Shown: piece by piece, positions 28,800 to 44,900 of the stretch
How the letters are laid out: every line of letters begins with the position of its first letter
Numbering within the stretch: the stretch's first letter is position 1
Origin: Auanema rhodensis
Lineage: Eukaryota; Nematoda; Chromadorea; Rhabditida; Rhabditidae
Assembly: GCA_964057225.1 (NCBI GenBank)
Contig: CAXKVF010000076.1
Location: 372,001 to 436,000, forward strand
Direction of reading: 5' to 3'
Length of the DNA: 64,000 nucleotides
The notes under the pieces: model-generated
What the model was told of the DNA's origin: nothing
What the model saw: the letters and a program-made list of their open reading frames with translations, nothing else
Database searches by the model: none
Position numbers and translations under genes: made by a program

Positions 28800-31700
28800 T
28801 GAAAACCGCATCTCTTTATCTTTCACGTGAAGCGAGTTACATATCAAATGCACATCACGTGTACATTTAATTAGCATAAATTAAAGTTCACGTAAATTTC
28901 AAAGTCATGGTTACCATTAACCAATATCAATAAAAATTTGTTTTTAGACTAATATGGACATGGGGAATCTAATTTTGAAAACCGCATCTCTTTATCTTTC
29001 AAGTGAAGCGAGTTACATACCAAGTGCACATCACGTGTACATTTAATTAGCATAAATTAAAGTTCACGTAAATTTCAAAGTCATGGTTACCATGCACCAA
29101 TATCAATAAAAATTTGTTTTTAGACTAATATGGCCATGAGGAATCTAATTTTGAAAACCGCATCTCTTTATCTTTCACGTGAAGCGAGTTACATACCAAG
29201 TGCACATCACGTGTACATTTAATTAGCATAAATTAAAGTTCACGTAAATTTCAAAGTCATGGTTACCATGCACCAATATCAATAAAAATTTGTTTTTAGA
29301 CTAATATGTACATGGGGAATCTAATTTTGAAAACCGCATCTCTTTATCTTTCACGTGAAGCGAGTTACATATCAAATGCACATCACGTGTACATTTAATT
29401 AGCATAAATTAAAGTTCAAGTAAATTTCAAAGTCATGGTTACCATGCACCAATATCAATAAAAATCTGTTTTTAGACTAATATGGACATGGGGAATCTAA
29501 TTTTGAAAACCGCATCTCTTTATCTTTCACGTGAAGCGAGTTACATACCAAGTGCACATCACGTGTACATTTAATTAGCATAAATTAAAGTTCACGTAAA
29601 TTTCAAAGTCATGGTTACCATGCACCAATATCAATAAAAATCTGTTTTTAGACTAATATGGACATGGGGAATCTAATTTTGAAAACCGCATCTCTTTATC
29701 TTTCACGTGAAGCGAGTTACATACCAAGTGCACATCACGTGTACATTTAATTAGCATAAATTAAAGTTCACGTAAATTTCAAAGTCATGGTTACCATGCA
29801 CCAATATCAATAAAAATCTGTTTTTAGACTAATATGGACATGGGGAATCTAATTTTGAAAACCGCATCTCTTTATCTTTCACGTGAAGCGAGTTACATAC
29901 CAAGTGCACATCACGTGTACATTTAATTAGCATAAATTAAAGTTCACGTAAATTTCAAAGTCATGGTTACCATGCACCAATATCAATAAAAATTTGTTTT
30001 TAGACTAATATGGACATGGGGAATCTAATTTTGAAAACCGCATCTCTTTATCTTTCACGTGAAGCGAGTTACATATCAAATGCACATCACGTGTACATTT
30101 AATTAGCATAAATTAAAGTTCACGTAAATTTCAAAGTCATGGTTACCATTAACCAATATCAATAAAAATTTGTTTTTAGACTAATATGGACATGGGGAAT
30201 CTAATTTTGAAAACCGCATCTCTTTATCTTTCAAGTGAAGCGAGTTACATACCAAGTGCACATCACGTGTACATTTAATTAGCATAAATTAAAGTTCACG
30301 TAAATTTCAAAGTCATGGTTACCATGCACCAATATCAATAAAAATTTGTTTTTAGACTAATATGGCCATGAGGAATCTAATTTTGAAAACCGCATCTCTT
30401 TATCTTTCACGTGAAGCGAGTTACATACCAAGTGCACATCACGTGTACATTTAATTAGCATAAATTAAAGTTCACGTAAATTTCAAAGTCATGGTTACCA
30501 TGCACCAATATCAATAAAAATTTGTTTTTAGACTAATATGGACATGGGGAATCTAATTTTGAAAACCGCATCTCTTTATATTTCACGTGAAGCGAGTTAC
30601 ATACCAAGTGCACATCACGTGTACATTTAATTAGCATAAATTAAAGTTCACGTAAATTTCAAAGTCATGGTTACCATGAACCAATATCAATAAAAATTTG
30701 TTTTTAGACTAATATGGACATGGGGAATCTAATTTTGAAAACCGCATCTCTTTATCTTTCACGTGAAGCGAGTTACATACCAAGTGCACATCACGTGTAC
30801 ATTTAATTAGCATAAATTAAAGTTCACGTAAATTTCAAAGTCATGGTTACCATGCACCAATATCAATAAAAATTTGTTTTTAGACTAATATGGACATGGG
30901 GAATCTAATTTTGAAAACCGCATCTCTTTATCTTCCACGTGAAGCGAGTTACATACCAAGTGCACATCACGTGTACATTTAATTAGCATAAATTAAAGTT
31001 CACGTAAATTTCAAAGTCATGGTTACCATGAACCAATATCAATAAAAATTTGTTTTTAGACTAATATGGACATGGGGAATCTAATTTTGAAAACCGCATC
31101 TCTTTATCTTTCACGTGAAGCGAGTTACATACCAAGTGCACATCACGTGTACATTTAATTAGCATAAATTAAAGTTCACGTAAATTTCAAAGTCATGGTT
31201 ACCATGCACCAATATCAATAAAAATTTGTTTTTAGACTAATATGGACATGGGGAATCTAATTTTGAAAACCGCATCTCTTTATCTTCCACGTGAAGCGAG
31301 TTACATACCAAGTGCACATCACGTGTACATTTAATTAGCATAAATTAAAGTTCACGTAAATTTCAAAGTCATGGTTACCATGAACCAATATCAATAAAAA
31401 TTTGTTTTTAGACTAATATGTACATGGGGAATCTAATTTTGAAAACCGCATCTCTTTATCTTTCACGTGAAGCGAGTTACATACCAAGTGCACATCACGT
31501 GTACATTTAATTAGCATAAATTAAAGTTCACGTAAATTTCAAAGTCATGGTTACCATGCACCAATATCAATAAAAATTTGTTTTTAGACTAATATGGACA
31601 TGAGGAATCTAATTTTGAAAACCGCATCTCTTTATCTTTCACGTGAAGCGAGTTACATACCAAGTGCACATCACGTGTACATTTAATTAGCATAAATTAA

Positions 31701-32800
31701 AGTTCACGTAAATTTCAAAGTCATGGTTACCATGCACCAATATCAATAAAAATTTGTTTTTAGACTAATATGGACATGGGGAATCTAATTTTGAAAACCG
31801 CATCTCTTTATATTTCACGTGAAGCGAGTTACATACCAAGTGCACATCACGTGTACATTTAATTAGCATAAATTAAAGTTCACGTAAATTTCAAAGTCAT
31901 GGTTACCATGAACCAATATCAATAAAAATTTGTTTTTAGACTAATATGGACATGGGGAATCTAATTTTGAAAACCGCATCTCTTTATCTTTCACGTGAAG
32001 CGAGTTACATACCAAGTGCACATCACGTGTACATTTAATTAGCATAAATTAAAGTTCACGTAAATTTCAAAGTCATGGTTACCATGCACCAATATCAATA
32101 AAAATTTGTTTTTAGACTAATATGGACATGGGGAATCTAATTTTGAAAACCGCATCTCTTTATCTTCCACGTGAAGCGAGTTACATACCAAGTGCACATC
32201 ACGTGTACATTTAATTAGCATAAATTAAAGTTCACGTAAATTTCAAAGTCATGGTTACCATGAACCAATATCAATAAAAATTTGTTTTTAGACTAATATG
32301 GACATGGGGAATCTAATTTTGAAAACCGCATCTCTTTATCTTTCACGTGAAGCGAGTTACATACCAAGTGCACATCACGTGTACATTTAATTAGCATAAA
32401 TTAAAGTTCACGTAAATTTCAAAGTCATGGTTACCATGCACCAATATCAATAAAAATTTGTTTTTAGACTAATATGGACATGGGGAATCTAATTTTGAAA
32501 ACCGCATCTCTTTATCTTCCACGTGAAGCGAGTTACATACCAAGTGCACATCACGTGTACATTTAATTAGCATAAATTAAAGTTCACGTAAATTTCAAAG
32601 TCATGGTTACCATGAACCAATATCAATAAAAATTTGTTTTTAGACTAATATGTACATGGGGAATCTAATTTTGAAAACCGCATCTCTTTATCTTTCACGT
32701 GAAGCGAGTTACATACCAAGTGCACATCACGTGTACATTTAATTAGCATAAATTAAAGTTCACGTAAATTTCAAAGTCATGGTTACCATGCACCAATATC
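28800..32800 (+). repeat. Seven-monomer higher-order duplications
   Basis: GGCCATGAGG occurs at 29132 and 30364, and TTTATATTTCACG (TATA at 30577 and 31809) gives a second pair. Both gaps are 1,232 bp, exactly seven monomers. Because the two pairs overlap but do not coincide, at least two overlapping seven-monomer duplication events are likely. Confidence 0.7.
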
Positions 32801-35800
32801 AATAAAAATCTGTTTTTAGACTAATATGGACATGGGGAATCTAATTTTGAAAACCGTATCTCTTTATCTTTCACGTGAAGCGAGTTACATACCAAGTGCA
32901 CATCACGTGTACATTTAATTAGCATAAATTAAAGTTCACGTAAATTTCAAAGTCATGGTTACCATGCACCAATATCAATAAAAATTTGTTTTTAGACTAA
33001 TATGGACATGGGGAATCTAATTTTGAAAACCGCATCTCTTTATCTTTCACGTGAAGCGAGTTACATATCAAGTGCACATCACGTGTACATTTAATTAGCA
33101 TAAATTAAAGTTCACGTAAATTTCAAAGTCATGGTTACCATTAACCAATATCAATAAAAATTTGTTTTTAGACTAATATGGACATGGGGAATCTAATTTT
33201 GAAAACCGCATCTCTTTATCTTTCACGTGAAGCGAGTTACATACAAAGTGCACATCACGTGTACATTTAATTAGCATAAATTAAAGTTCACGTAAATTTC
33301 AAAGTCATGGTTACCATGCACCAATATCAATAAAAATTTGTTTTTAGACTAATATGGACATGGGGAATCTAATTTTGAAAACCGCATCTCTTTATCTTTC
33401 ACGTGAAGCGAGTTACATACCAAGTGCACATCACGTGTACATTTAATTAGCATAAATTAAAGTTCACGTAAATTTCAAAGTCATGGTTACCATTAACCAA
33501 TATCAATAAAAATTTGTTTTTAGACTAATATGGACATGGGGAATCTAATTTTGAAAACCGCATCTCTTTATCTTTCAAGTGAAGCGAGTTACATACCAAG
33601 TGCACATCACGTGTACATTTAATTAGCATAAATTAAAGTTCACGTAAATTTCAAAGTCATGGTTACCATGAAGCAATATCAATAAAAATTTGTTTTTAGA
33701 CTAATATGGACATGGGGAATCTAATTTTGAAAACCGCATCTCTTTATCTTTCACGTGAAGCGAGTTACATACCAAGTGCACATCACGTGTACATTTAATT
33801 AGCATAAATTAAAGTTCACGTAAATTTCAAAGTCATGGTTACCATGAACCAATATCAATAAAAATTTTTTTTTTAGACTAATATGGACATGGGGAATCTA
33901 ATTTTGAAAACCGCATCTCTTTATCTTCCACGTGAAGCGAGTTACATACCAAGTGCACATCACGTGTACATTTAATTAGCATAAATTAAAGTTCACGTAA
34001 ATTTCAAAGTCATGGTTACCATGAACCAATATCAATAAAAATTTGTTTTTAGACTAATATGGACATGGGGAATCTAATTTTGGAAACCGCATTTCTTTAT
34101 CTTTCACGTGAAGCGAGTTACATACCAAGTGCACATCACGTGTACATTTAATTAGCATAAATTAAAGTTCACGTAAATTTCAAAGTCATGGTTACCATGC
34201 ACCAATATCAATAAAAATTTGTTTTTAGACTAATATGGACATGGGGAATCTAATTTTGAAAACCGCATCTCTTTATCTTTCACGTGAAGCGAGTTACATA
34301 TCAAGTGCACATCACGTGTACATTTAATTAGCATAAATTAAAGTTCACGTAAATTTCAAAGTCATGGTTACCATGCACCAATATCAATAAAAATTTGTTT
34401 TTAGACTAATATGGACATGGGGAATCTAATTTTGAAAACCGCATCTCTTTATCTTTCACGTGAAGCGAAATACATACCAAGTGCACATCACGTGTACATT
34501 TAATTAGCATAAATTAAAGTTCACGTAAATTTCAAAGTCATGGTTACCATAAACCAATATCAATAAAAATTTGTTTTTAGACTAATATGGACATGGGGAA
34601 TCTAATTTTGAAAACCGCATCTCTTTATCTTTCACGTGAAGCGAGTTACATACCAAGTGCACATCACGTGTACATTTAATTAGCATAAATTAAAGTTCAC
34701 GTAAATTTCAAAGTCATGGTTACCATGAAGCAATATCAATAAAAATTTGTTTTTAGACTAATATGGACATGGGGAATCTAATTTTGAAAACCGCATCTCT
34801 TTATCTTTCACGTGAAGCGAGTTACATACCAAGTGCACATCACGTGTACATTTAATTAGCATAAATTAAAGTTCACGTAAATTTCAAAGTCATGGTTACC
34901 ATGCACCAATATCAATAAAAATTTGTTTTTAGACTAATATGGACATGGGGAATCTAATTTTGAAAACCGCATCTCTTTATCTTCCACGTGAAGCGAGTTA
35001 CATACCAAGTGCACATCACGTGTACATTTAATTAGCATAAATTAAAGTTCACGTAAATTTCAAAGTCATGGTTACCATGAACCAATATCAATAAAAATTT
35101 GTTTTTAGACTAATATGTACATGGGGAATCTAATTTTGAAAACCGCATCTCTTTATCTTTCACGTGAAGCGAGTTACATACCAAGTGCACATCACGTGTA
35201 CATTTAATTAGCATAAATTAAAGTTCACGTAAATTTCAAAGTCATGGTTACCATGAACCAATATCAATAAAAATTTGTTTTTAGACTAATATGGACATGG
35301 GGAATCTAATTTTGAAAACCGCATCTCTTTATCTTTTACGTGAAGCGAGTTACATACCAAGTGCACATCATGTGTACATTTAATTAGCATAAATTAAAGT
35401 TCACGTAAATTTCAAAGTCATGGTTACCATGCACCAATATCAATAAAAATTTGTTTTGAGACTAATATGGACATGGGGAATCTAATTTTGAAAACCGCAT
35501 CTCTTTATCTTCCACGTGAAGCGAGTTACATACCAAGTGCACATCACGTGTACATTTAATTAGCATAAATTAAAGTTCACGTAAATTTCAAAGTCATGGT
35601 TACCATGAACCAATATCAATAAAAATTTGTTTTTAGACTAATATGTACATGGGGAATCTAATTTTGAAAACCGCATCTCTTTATCTTTCACGTGAAGCGA
35701 GTTACATACCAAGTGCACATCACGTGTACATTTAATTAGCATAAATTAAAGTTCACGTAAATTTCAAAGTCATGGTTACCATGCACCAATATCAATAAAA

Positions 35801-38800
35801 ATTTGTTTTTAGACTAATATGGACATGGGGAATCTAATTTTGAAAACCGCATCTTTTTATCTTTCACGTGAAGCGAGTTACATACCAAGTGCACATCACG
35901 TGTACATTTAATTAGCATAAATTAAAGTTCACGTAAATTTCAAAGTCATGGTTACCATGAACCAATATCAATAAAAATTTGTTTTTAGACTAATATGGAC
36001 ATGGGGAATCTAATTTTGAAAACCGCATCTCTTTATCTTTCACGTGAAGCGAGTTACATACCAAGTGCACATCACGTGTACATTTAATTAGCATAAATTA
36101 AAGTTCACGTAAATTTCAAAGTCATGGTTACCATGAACCAATATCAATAAAAATTTGTTTTTAGACTAATATGGACATGGGGAATCTAATTTTGGAAACC
36201 GCATTTCTTTATCTTTCACGTGAAGCGAGTTACATACCAAGTGCACATCACGTGTACATTTAATTAGCATAAATTAAAGTTCACGTAAATTTCAAAGTCT
36301 TGGTTACCATGAAGCAATATCAATAAAAATTTGTTTTTAGACTAATATGGACATGGGGAATCTAATTTTGAAAACCGCATCTCTTTATCTTTCACGTGAA
36401 GCGAGTTACATACCAAGTGCACATCACGTGTACATTTAATTAGCATAAATTAAAGTTCACGTAAATTTCAAAGTCATGGTTACCATGAACCAATATCAAT
36501 AAAAATTTGTTTTTAGACTAATATGGACATGGGGAATCTAATTTTGGAAACCGCATTTCTTTATCTTTCACGTGAAGCGAGTTACATACCAAGTGCACAT
36601 CACGTGTACATTTAATTAGCATAAATTAAAGTTCACGTAAATTTCAAAGTCTTGGTTACCATGAAGCAATATCAATAAAAATTTGTTTTTAGACTAATAT
36701 GGACATGGGGAATCTAATTTTGAAAACCGCATCTCTTTATCTTTCACGTGAAGCAAGTTACATACCAAGTGCACATCACGTGTACATTTAATTAGCATAA
36801 ATTAAAGTTCACGTAAATTTCAAAGTCATGGTTACCATGAACCAATATCAATAAAAATTTGTTTTTAGACTAATATGGACATGGGGAATCTAATTTTGAA
36901 AACCGCATCTCTTTATCTTTCACGTGAAGCGAGTTACATACCAAGTGCACATCACGTGTACATTTAATTAGCATAAATTAAAGTTCACGTAAATTTCAAA
37001 GTCATGGTTACCATGAAGCAATATCAATAAAAATTCGTTTTTAGACTAATATGGACATGGGGAATCTAATTTTGAAAACCGCATCTCTTTATCTTTCACG
37101 TGAAGCGAGTTACATACCAAGTGCACATCACGTGTACATTTAATTAGCATAAATTAAAGTTCACGTAAATTTCAAAGTCATGGTTACCATGAAGCAATAT
37201 CAATAAAAAATTGTTTTTAGACTAATATGGACATGGGGAATCTAATTTTGAAAACCGCATCTCTTTATCTTTCACGTGAAGCGAGTTACATACCAAGTGC
37301 ACATCACGTGTACATTTAATTAGCATAAATTAAAGTTCACGTAAATTTCAAAGTCATGGTTACCATGAACCAATATCAATAAAAATTTGTTTTTAGACTA
37401 ATATGTACATGGGGAATCTAATTTTGAAAACCGCATCTCTTTATCTTTCACGTGAAGCGAAATACATACCAAGTGCACATCACGTGTACATTTAATTAGC
37501 ATAAATTAAAGTTCACGTAAATTTCAAAGTCATGGTTACCATAAACCAATATCAATAAAAATTTGTTTTTAGACTAATATGGACATGGGGAATCTAATTT
37601 TGAAAACCGCATCTCTTTATCTTTCACGTGAAGCGAGTTACATACCAAGTGCACATCACGTGTACATTTAATTAGCATAAATTAAAGTTCACGTAAATTT
37701 CAAAGTCATGGTTACCATGAAGCAATATCAATAAAAATTTGTTTTTAGACTAATATGGACATGGGGAATCTAATTTTGAAAACCGCATCTCTTTATCTTT
37801 CACGTGAAGCGAGTTACATACCAAGTGCACATCACGTGTACATTTAATTAGCATAAATTAAAGTTCACGTAAATTTCAAAGTCATGGTTACCATGCACCA
37901 ATATCAATAAAAATTTGTTTTTAGACTAATATGGACATGGGGAATCTAATTTTGAAAACCGCATCTCTTTATCTTCCACGTGAAGCGAGTTACATACCAA
38001 GTGCACATCACGTGTACATTTAATTAGCATAAATTAAAGTTCACGTAAATTTCAAAGTCATGGTTACCATGAACCAATATCAATAAAAATTTGTTTTTAG
38101 ACTAATATGTACATGGGGAATCTAATTTTAAAAACCGCATCTCTTTATCTTTCACGTGAAGCGAGTTACATACCAAGTGCACATCACGTGTACATTTAAT
38201 TAGCATAAATTAAAGTTCACGTAAATTTCAAAGTCATGGTTACCATGAAGCAATATCAATAAAAATTTGTTTTTAGACTAATATGGACATGGGGAATCTA
38301 ATTTTGAAAACCGCATCTCTTTATCTTTCACGTGAAGCGAGTTACATACCAAGTGCACATCACGTGTACATTTAATTAGCATAAATTAAAGTTCACGTAA
38401 ATTTCAAAGTCATGGTTACCATGAACCAATATCAATAAAAATTTGTTTTTAGACTAATATTGACATGGGGAATCTAATTTTGAAAACAGCATCTCTTTAT
38501 CTTTCACGTGAAGCGAGTTACATACCAAGTGCACATCACGTGTACATTTAATTAGCATAAATTAAAGTTCACGTAAATTTCAAAGTCATGGTTACCATGA
38601 ACCAATATCAATAAAAATTTGTTTTTAGACTAATATGGACATGGGGAATCTAATTTTGGAAACCGCATTTCTTTATCTTTCACGTGAAGCGAGTTACATA
38701 CCAAGTGCACATCACGTGTACATTTAATTAGCATAAATTAAAGTTCACGTAAATTTCAAAGTCATGGTTACCATAAACCAATATCAATAAAAATTTGTTT

Positions 38801-40699
38801 TTAGACTAATATGGACATGGGGAATCTAATTTTGAAAACCGCATCTCTTTATCTTTCACGTGAAGCAAGTTACATACCAAGTGCACATCACGTGTACATT
38901 TAATTAGCATAAATTAAAGTTCACGTAAATTTCAAAGTCATGGTTACCATGAACCAATATCAATAAAAATTTGTTTTTAGACTAATATGGACATGGGGAA
39001 TCTAATTTTGAAAACCGCATCTCTTTATCTTTCACGTGAAGCGAGTTACATACCAAGTGCACATCACGTGTACATTTAATTAGCATAAATTAAAGTTCAC
39101 GTAAATTTCAAAGTCATGGTTACCATGCACCAATATCAATAAAAATTTGTTTTTAGACTAATATGGACATGGGGAATCTAATTTTGAAAACCGCATCTCT
39201 TTATCTTCCACGTGAAGCGAGTTACATACCAAGTGCACATCACGTGTACATTTAATTAGCATAAATTAAAGTTCACGTAAATTTCAAAGTCATGGTTACC
39301 ATGAACCAATATCAATAAAAATTTGTTTTTAGACTAATATGGACATGGGGAATCTAATTTTAAAAACCGCATCTCTTTATCTTTCACGTGAAGCGAGTTA
39401 CATACCAAGTGCACATCATGTGTACATTTAATTAGCATAAATTAAAGTTCACGTAAATTTCAAAGTCATGGTTACCATGCACCAATATCAATAAAAATTT
39501 GTTTTTAGACTAATATGGACATGGGGAATCTAATTTTGAAAACCGCATCTCTTTATCTTCCACGTGAAGCGAGTTACATACCAAGTGCACATCACGTGTA
39601 CATTTAATTAGCATAAATTAAAGTTCACGTAAATTTCAAAGTCATGGTTACCATGAACCAATATCAATAAAAATTTGTTTTTAGACTAATATGTACATGG
39701 GGAATCTAATTTTGAAAACCGCATCTCTTTATCTTTCACGTGAAGCGAGTTACATACCAAGTGCACATCACGTGTACATTTAATTAGCATAAATTAAATT
39801 TCACGTAAATTTCAAAGTCATGGTTACCATGCACCAATATCAATAAAAATTTGTTTTTAGACTAATATGGACATGGGGAATCTAATTTTGAAAACCGCAT
39901 CTCTTTATCTTTCACGTGAAGCGAGTTACATACCAAGTGCACATCACGTGTACATTTAATTAGCATAAATTAAAGTTCACGTAAATTTCAAAGTCATGGT
40001 TACCATGAACCAATATCAATAAAAATTTGTTTTTAGACTAATATTGACATGGGGAATCTAATTTTGAAAACAGCATCTCTTTATCTTTCACGTGAAGCGA
40101 GTTACATACCAAGTGCACATCACGTGTACATTTAATTAGCATAAATTAAAGTTCACGTAAATTTCAAAGTCATGGTTACCATGAACCAATATCAATAAAA
40201 ATTTGTTTTTAGACTAATATGGACATGGGGAATCTAATTTTGGAAACCGCATTTCTTTATCTTTCACGTGAAGCGAGTTACATACCAAGTGCACATCACG
40301 TGTACATTTAATTAGCATAAATTAAAGTTCACGTAAATTTCAAAGTCTTGGTTACCATGAAGCAATATCAATAAAAATTTGTTTTTAGACTAATATGGAC
40401 ATGGGGAATCTAATTTTGAAAACCGCATCTCTTTATCTTTCACGTGAAGCAAGTTACATACCAAGTGCACATCACGTGTACATTTAATTAGCATAAATTA
40501 AAGTTCACGTAAATTTCAAAGTCATGGTTACCATGAACCAATATCAATAAAAATTTGTTTTTAGACTAATATGGACATGGGGAATCTAATTTTGAAAACC
40601 GCATCTCTTTATCTTTCACGTGAAGCGAGTTACATACCAAGTGCACATCACGTGTACATTTAATTAGCATAAATTAAAGTTCACGTAAATTTCAAAGTC

Positions 40700-43600
40700 A
40701 TGGTTACCATGAAGCAATATCAATAAAAATTCGTTTTTAGACTAATATGGACATGGGGAATCTAATTTTGAAAACCGCATCTCTTTATCTTTCACGTGAA
40801 GCGAGTTACATACCAAGTGCACATCACGTGTACATTTAATTAGCATAAATTAAAGTTCACGTAAATTTCAAAGTCATGGTTACCATGAAGCAATATCAAT
40901 AAAAATTTGTTTTTAGACTAATATGGACATGGGGAATCTAATTTTGAAAACCGCATCTCTTTATCTTTCACGTGAAGCGAGTTACATACCAAGTGCACAT
41001 CACGTGTACATTTAATTAGCATAAATTAAAGTTCACGTAAATTTCAAAGTCATGGTTACCATGAACCAATATCAATCAAAATTTGTTTTTAGACTAATAT
41101 GGACATGGGGAATCTAATTTTGAAAACCGCATCTCTTTATCTTTCACGTGAAGCGAGTTACATACCAAGTGCACATCACGTGTACATTTAATTAGCATAA
41201 ATTAAAGTTCACGTAAATTTCAAAGTCATGGTTACCATGAAGCAATATCAATAAAAATTTGTTTTTAGACTAATATGGACATGGGGAATCTAATTTTGAA
41301 AACCGCATCTCTTTATCTTTCACGTGAAGCGAGTTACATACCAAGTGCACATCACGTGTACATTTAATTAGCATAAATTAAAGTTCACGTAAATTTCAAA
41401 GTCATGGTTACCATGAACCAATATCAATCAAAATTTGTTTTTAGACTAATATGGACATGGGGAATCTAATTTTGAAAACCGCATCTCTTTATCTTTCACG
41501 TGAAGCGAGTTACATACCAAGTGCATATCACGTGTACATTTAATTAGCATGAATTAAAGTTCACGTAAATTTCAAAGTCATGGTTACCATGCACCAATAT
41601 CAATAAAAATTTGTTTTTAGACTAATATGGACATGGGGAATCTAATTTTGAAAACCGCATCTCTTTATCTTTCACGTGAAGCGAGTTACATACCAAGTGC
41701 ACATCACGTGTACATTTAATTAGCATAAATTAAAGTTCACGTAAATTTCAAAGTCTTGGTTACCATGAAGCAATATCAATAAAAATTTGTTTTTAGACTA
41801 ATATGGACATGGGGAATCTAATTTTGAAAACCGCATCTCTTTATCTTTCACGTGAAGCAAGTTACATACCAAGTGCACATCACGTGTACATTTAATTAGC
41901 ATAAATTAAAGTTCACGTAAATTTCAAAGTCATGGTTACCATGAACCAATATCAATAAAAATTTGTTTTTAGACTAATATGGACATGGGGAATCTAATTT
42001 TGAAAACCGCATCTCTTTATCTTTCACGTGAAGCGAGTTACATACCAAGTGCACATCACGTGTACATTTAATTAGCATAAATTAAAGTTCACGTAAATTT
42101 CAAAGTCATGGTTACCATGAAGCAATATCAATAAAAATTCGTTTTTAGACTAATATGGACATGGGGAATCTAATTTTGAAAACCGCATCTCTTTATCTTT
42201 CACGTGAAGCGAGTTACATACCAAGTGCACATCACGTGTACATTTAATTAGCATAAATTAAAGTTCACGTAAATTTCAAAGTCATGGTTACCATGAAGCA
42301 ATATCAATAAAAATTTGTTTTTAGACTAATATGGACATGGGGAATCTAATTTTGAAAACCGCATCTCTTTATCTTTCACGTGAAGCGAGTTACATACCAA
42401 GTGCACATCACGTGTACATTTAATTAGCATAAATTAAAGTTCACGTAAATTTCAAAGTCATGGTTACCATGAACCAATATCAATCAAAATTTGTTTTTAG
42501 ACTAATATGGACATGGGGAATCTAATTTTGAAAACCGCATCTCTTTATCTTTCACGTGAAGCGAGTTACATACCAAGTGCACATCACGTGTACATTTAAT
42601 TAGCATAAATTAAAGTTCACGTAAATTTCAAAGTCATGGTTACCATGAAGCAATATCAATAAAAATTTGTTTTTAGACTAATATGGACATGGGGAATCTA
42701 ATTTTGAAAACCGCATCTCTTTATCTTTCACGTGAAGCGAGTTACATACCAAGTGCATATCACGTGTACATTTAATTAGCATGAATTAAAGTTCACGTAA
42801 ATTTCAAAGTCATGGTTACCATGCACCAATATCAATAAAAATTTGTTTTTAGACTAATATGGACATGGGGAATCTAATTTTGAAAACCGCATCTCTTTAT
42901 CTTTCACGTGAAGCGAGTTACATACCAAGTGCACATCACGTGTACATTTAATTAGCATAAATTAAAGTTCACGTAAATTTCAAAGTCATGGTTACCATGC
43001 ACCAATATCAATAAAAATTTGTTTTTAGACTAATATGGACATGAGGAATCTAATTTTGAAAACCGCATCTCTTTATCTTTCACGTGAAGCGAGTTACATA
43101 CCAAGTGCACATCACGTGTACATTTAATTAGCATAAATTAAAGTTCACGTAAATTTCAAAGTCATGGTTACCATGAAGCAATATCAATAAAAATTTGTTT
43201 TTAGACTAATATGGACATGGGGAATCTAATTTTGAAAACCGCATCTCTTTATCTTTCACGTGAAGCGAGTTACATACCAAGTGCACATCACGTGTACATT
43301 TAATTAGCATAAATTAAAGTTCACGTAAATTTCAAAGTCATGGTTACCATGAACCAATATCAATCAAAATTTGTTTTTAGACTAATATGGACATGGGGAA
43401 TCTAATTTTGAAAACCGCATCTCTTTATCTTTCACGTGAAGCGAGTTACATACCAAGTGCATATCACGTGTACATTTAATTAGCATGAATTAAAGTTCAC
43501 GTAAATTTCAAAGTCATGGTTACCATGCACCAATATCAATAAAAATTTGTTTTTAGACTAATATGGACATGGGGAATCTAATTTTGAAAACCGCATCTCT

Positions 43601-44900
43601 TTATCTTTCACGTGAAGCGAGTTACATACCAAGTGCACATCACGTGTACATTTAATTAGCATAAATTAAAGTTCACGTAAATTTCAAAGTCTTGGTTACC
43701 ATGAAGCAATATCAATAAAAATTTGTTTTTAGACTAATATGGACATGGGGAATCTAATTTTGAAAACCGCATCTCTTTATCTTTCACGTGAAGCAAGTTA
43801 CATACCAAGTGCACATCACGTGTACATTTAATTAGCATAAATTAAAGTTCACGTAAATTTCAAAGTCATGGTTACCATGAACCAATATCAATAAAAATTT
43901 GTTTTTAGACTAATATGGACATGGGGAATCTAATTTTGAAAACCGCATCTCTTTATCTTTCACGTGAAGCGAGTTACATACCAAGTGCACATCACGTGTA
44001 CATTTAATTAGCATAAATTAAAGTTCACGTAAATTTCAAAGTCATGGTTACCATGAAGCAATATCAATAAAAATTCGTTTTTAGACTAATATGGACATGG
44101 GGAATCTAATTTTGAAAACCGCATCTCTTTATCTTTCACGTGAAGCGAGTTACATACCAAGTGCACATCACGTGTACATTTAATTAGCATAAATTAAAGT
44201 TCACGTAAATTTCAAAGTCATGGTTACCATGAAGCAATATCAATAAAAATTTGTTTTTAGACTAATATGGACATGGGGAATCTAATTTTGAAAACCGCAT
44301 CTCTTTATCTTTCACGTGAAGCGAGTTACATACCAAGTGCACATCACGTGTACATTTAATTAGCATAAATTAAAGTTCACGTAAATTTCAAAGTCATGGT
44401 TACCATGAACCAATATCAATCAAAATTTGTTTTTAGACTAATATGGACATGGGGAATCTAATTTTGAAAACCGCATCTCTTTATCTTTCACGTGAAGCGA
44501 GTTACATACCAAGTGCACATCACGTGTACATTTAATTAGCATAAATTAAAGTTCACGTAAATTTCAAAGTCATGGTTACCATGAAGCAATATCAATAAAA
44601 ATTTGTTTTTAGACTAATATGGACATGGGGAATCTAATTTTGAAAACCGCATCTCTTTATCTTTCACGTGAAGCGAGTTACATACCAAGTGCATATCACG
44701 TGTACATTTAATTAGCATGAATTAAAGTTCACGTAAATTTCAAAGTCATGGTTACCATGCACCAATATCAATAAAAATTTGTTTTTAGACTAATATGGAC
44801 ATGGGGAATCTAATTTTGAAAACCGCATCTCTTTATCTTTCACGTGAAGCGAGTTACATACCAAGTGCACATCACGTGTACATTTAATTAGCATAAATTA
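40700..44900 (+). repeat. Higher-order region with 7- and 4-monomer steps
   Basis: The variant GCATATCACG, followed in the next monomer by AGCATGAATT, occurs at 41523, 42755, 43459 and 44691, giving gaps of 7, 4 and 7 monomers. The stretches at about 42.1-42.9 kb and 44.0-44.8 kb share the order GAAGCAAT with AATTCG, GAAGCAAT, ATCAATCAAAA, GAAGCAAT with GCATATC, then AGCATGAATT with GCACCAAT. The same order is found across the retrotransposon insertion. Confidence 0.8.
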
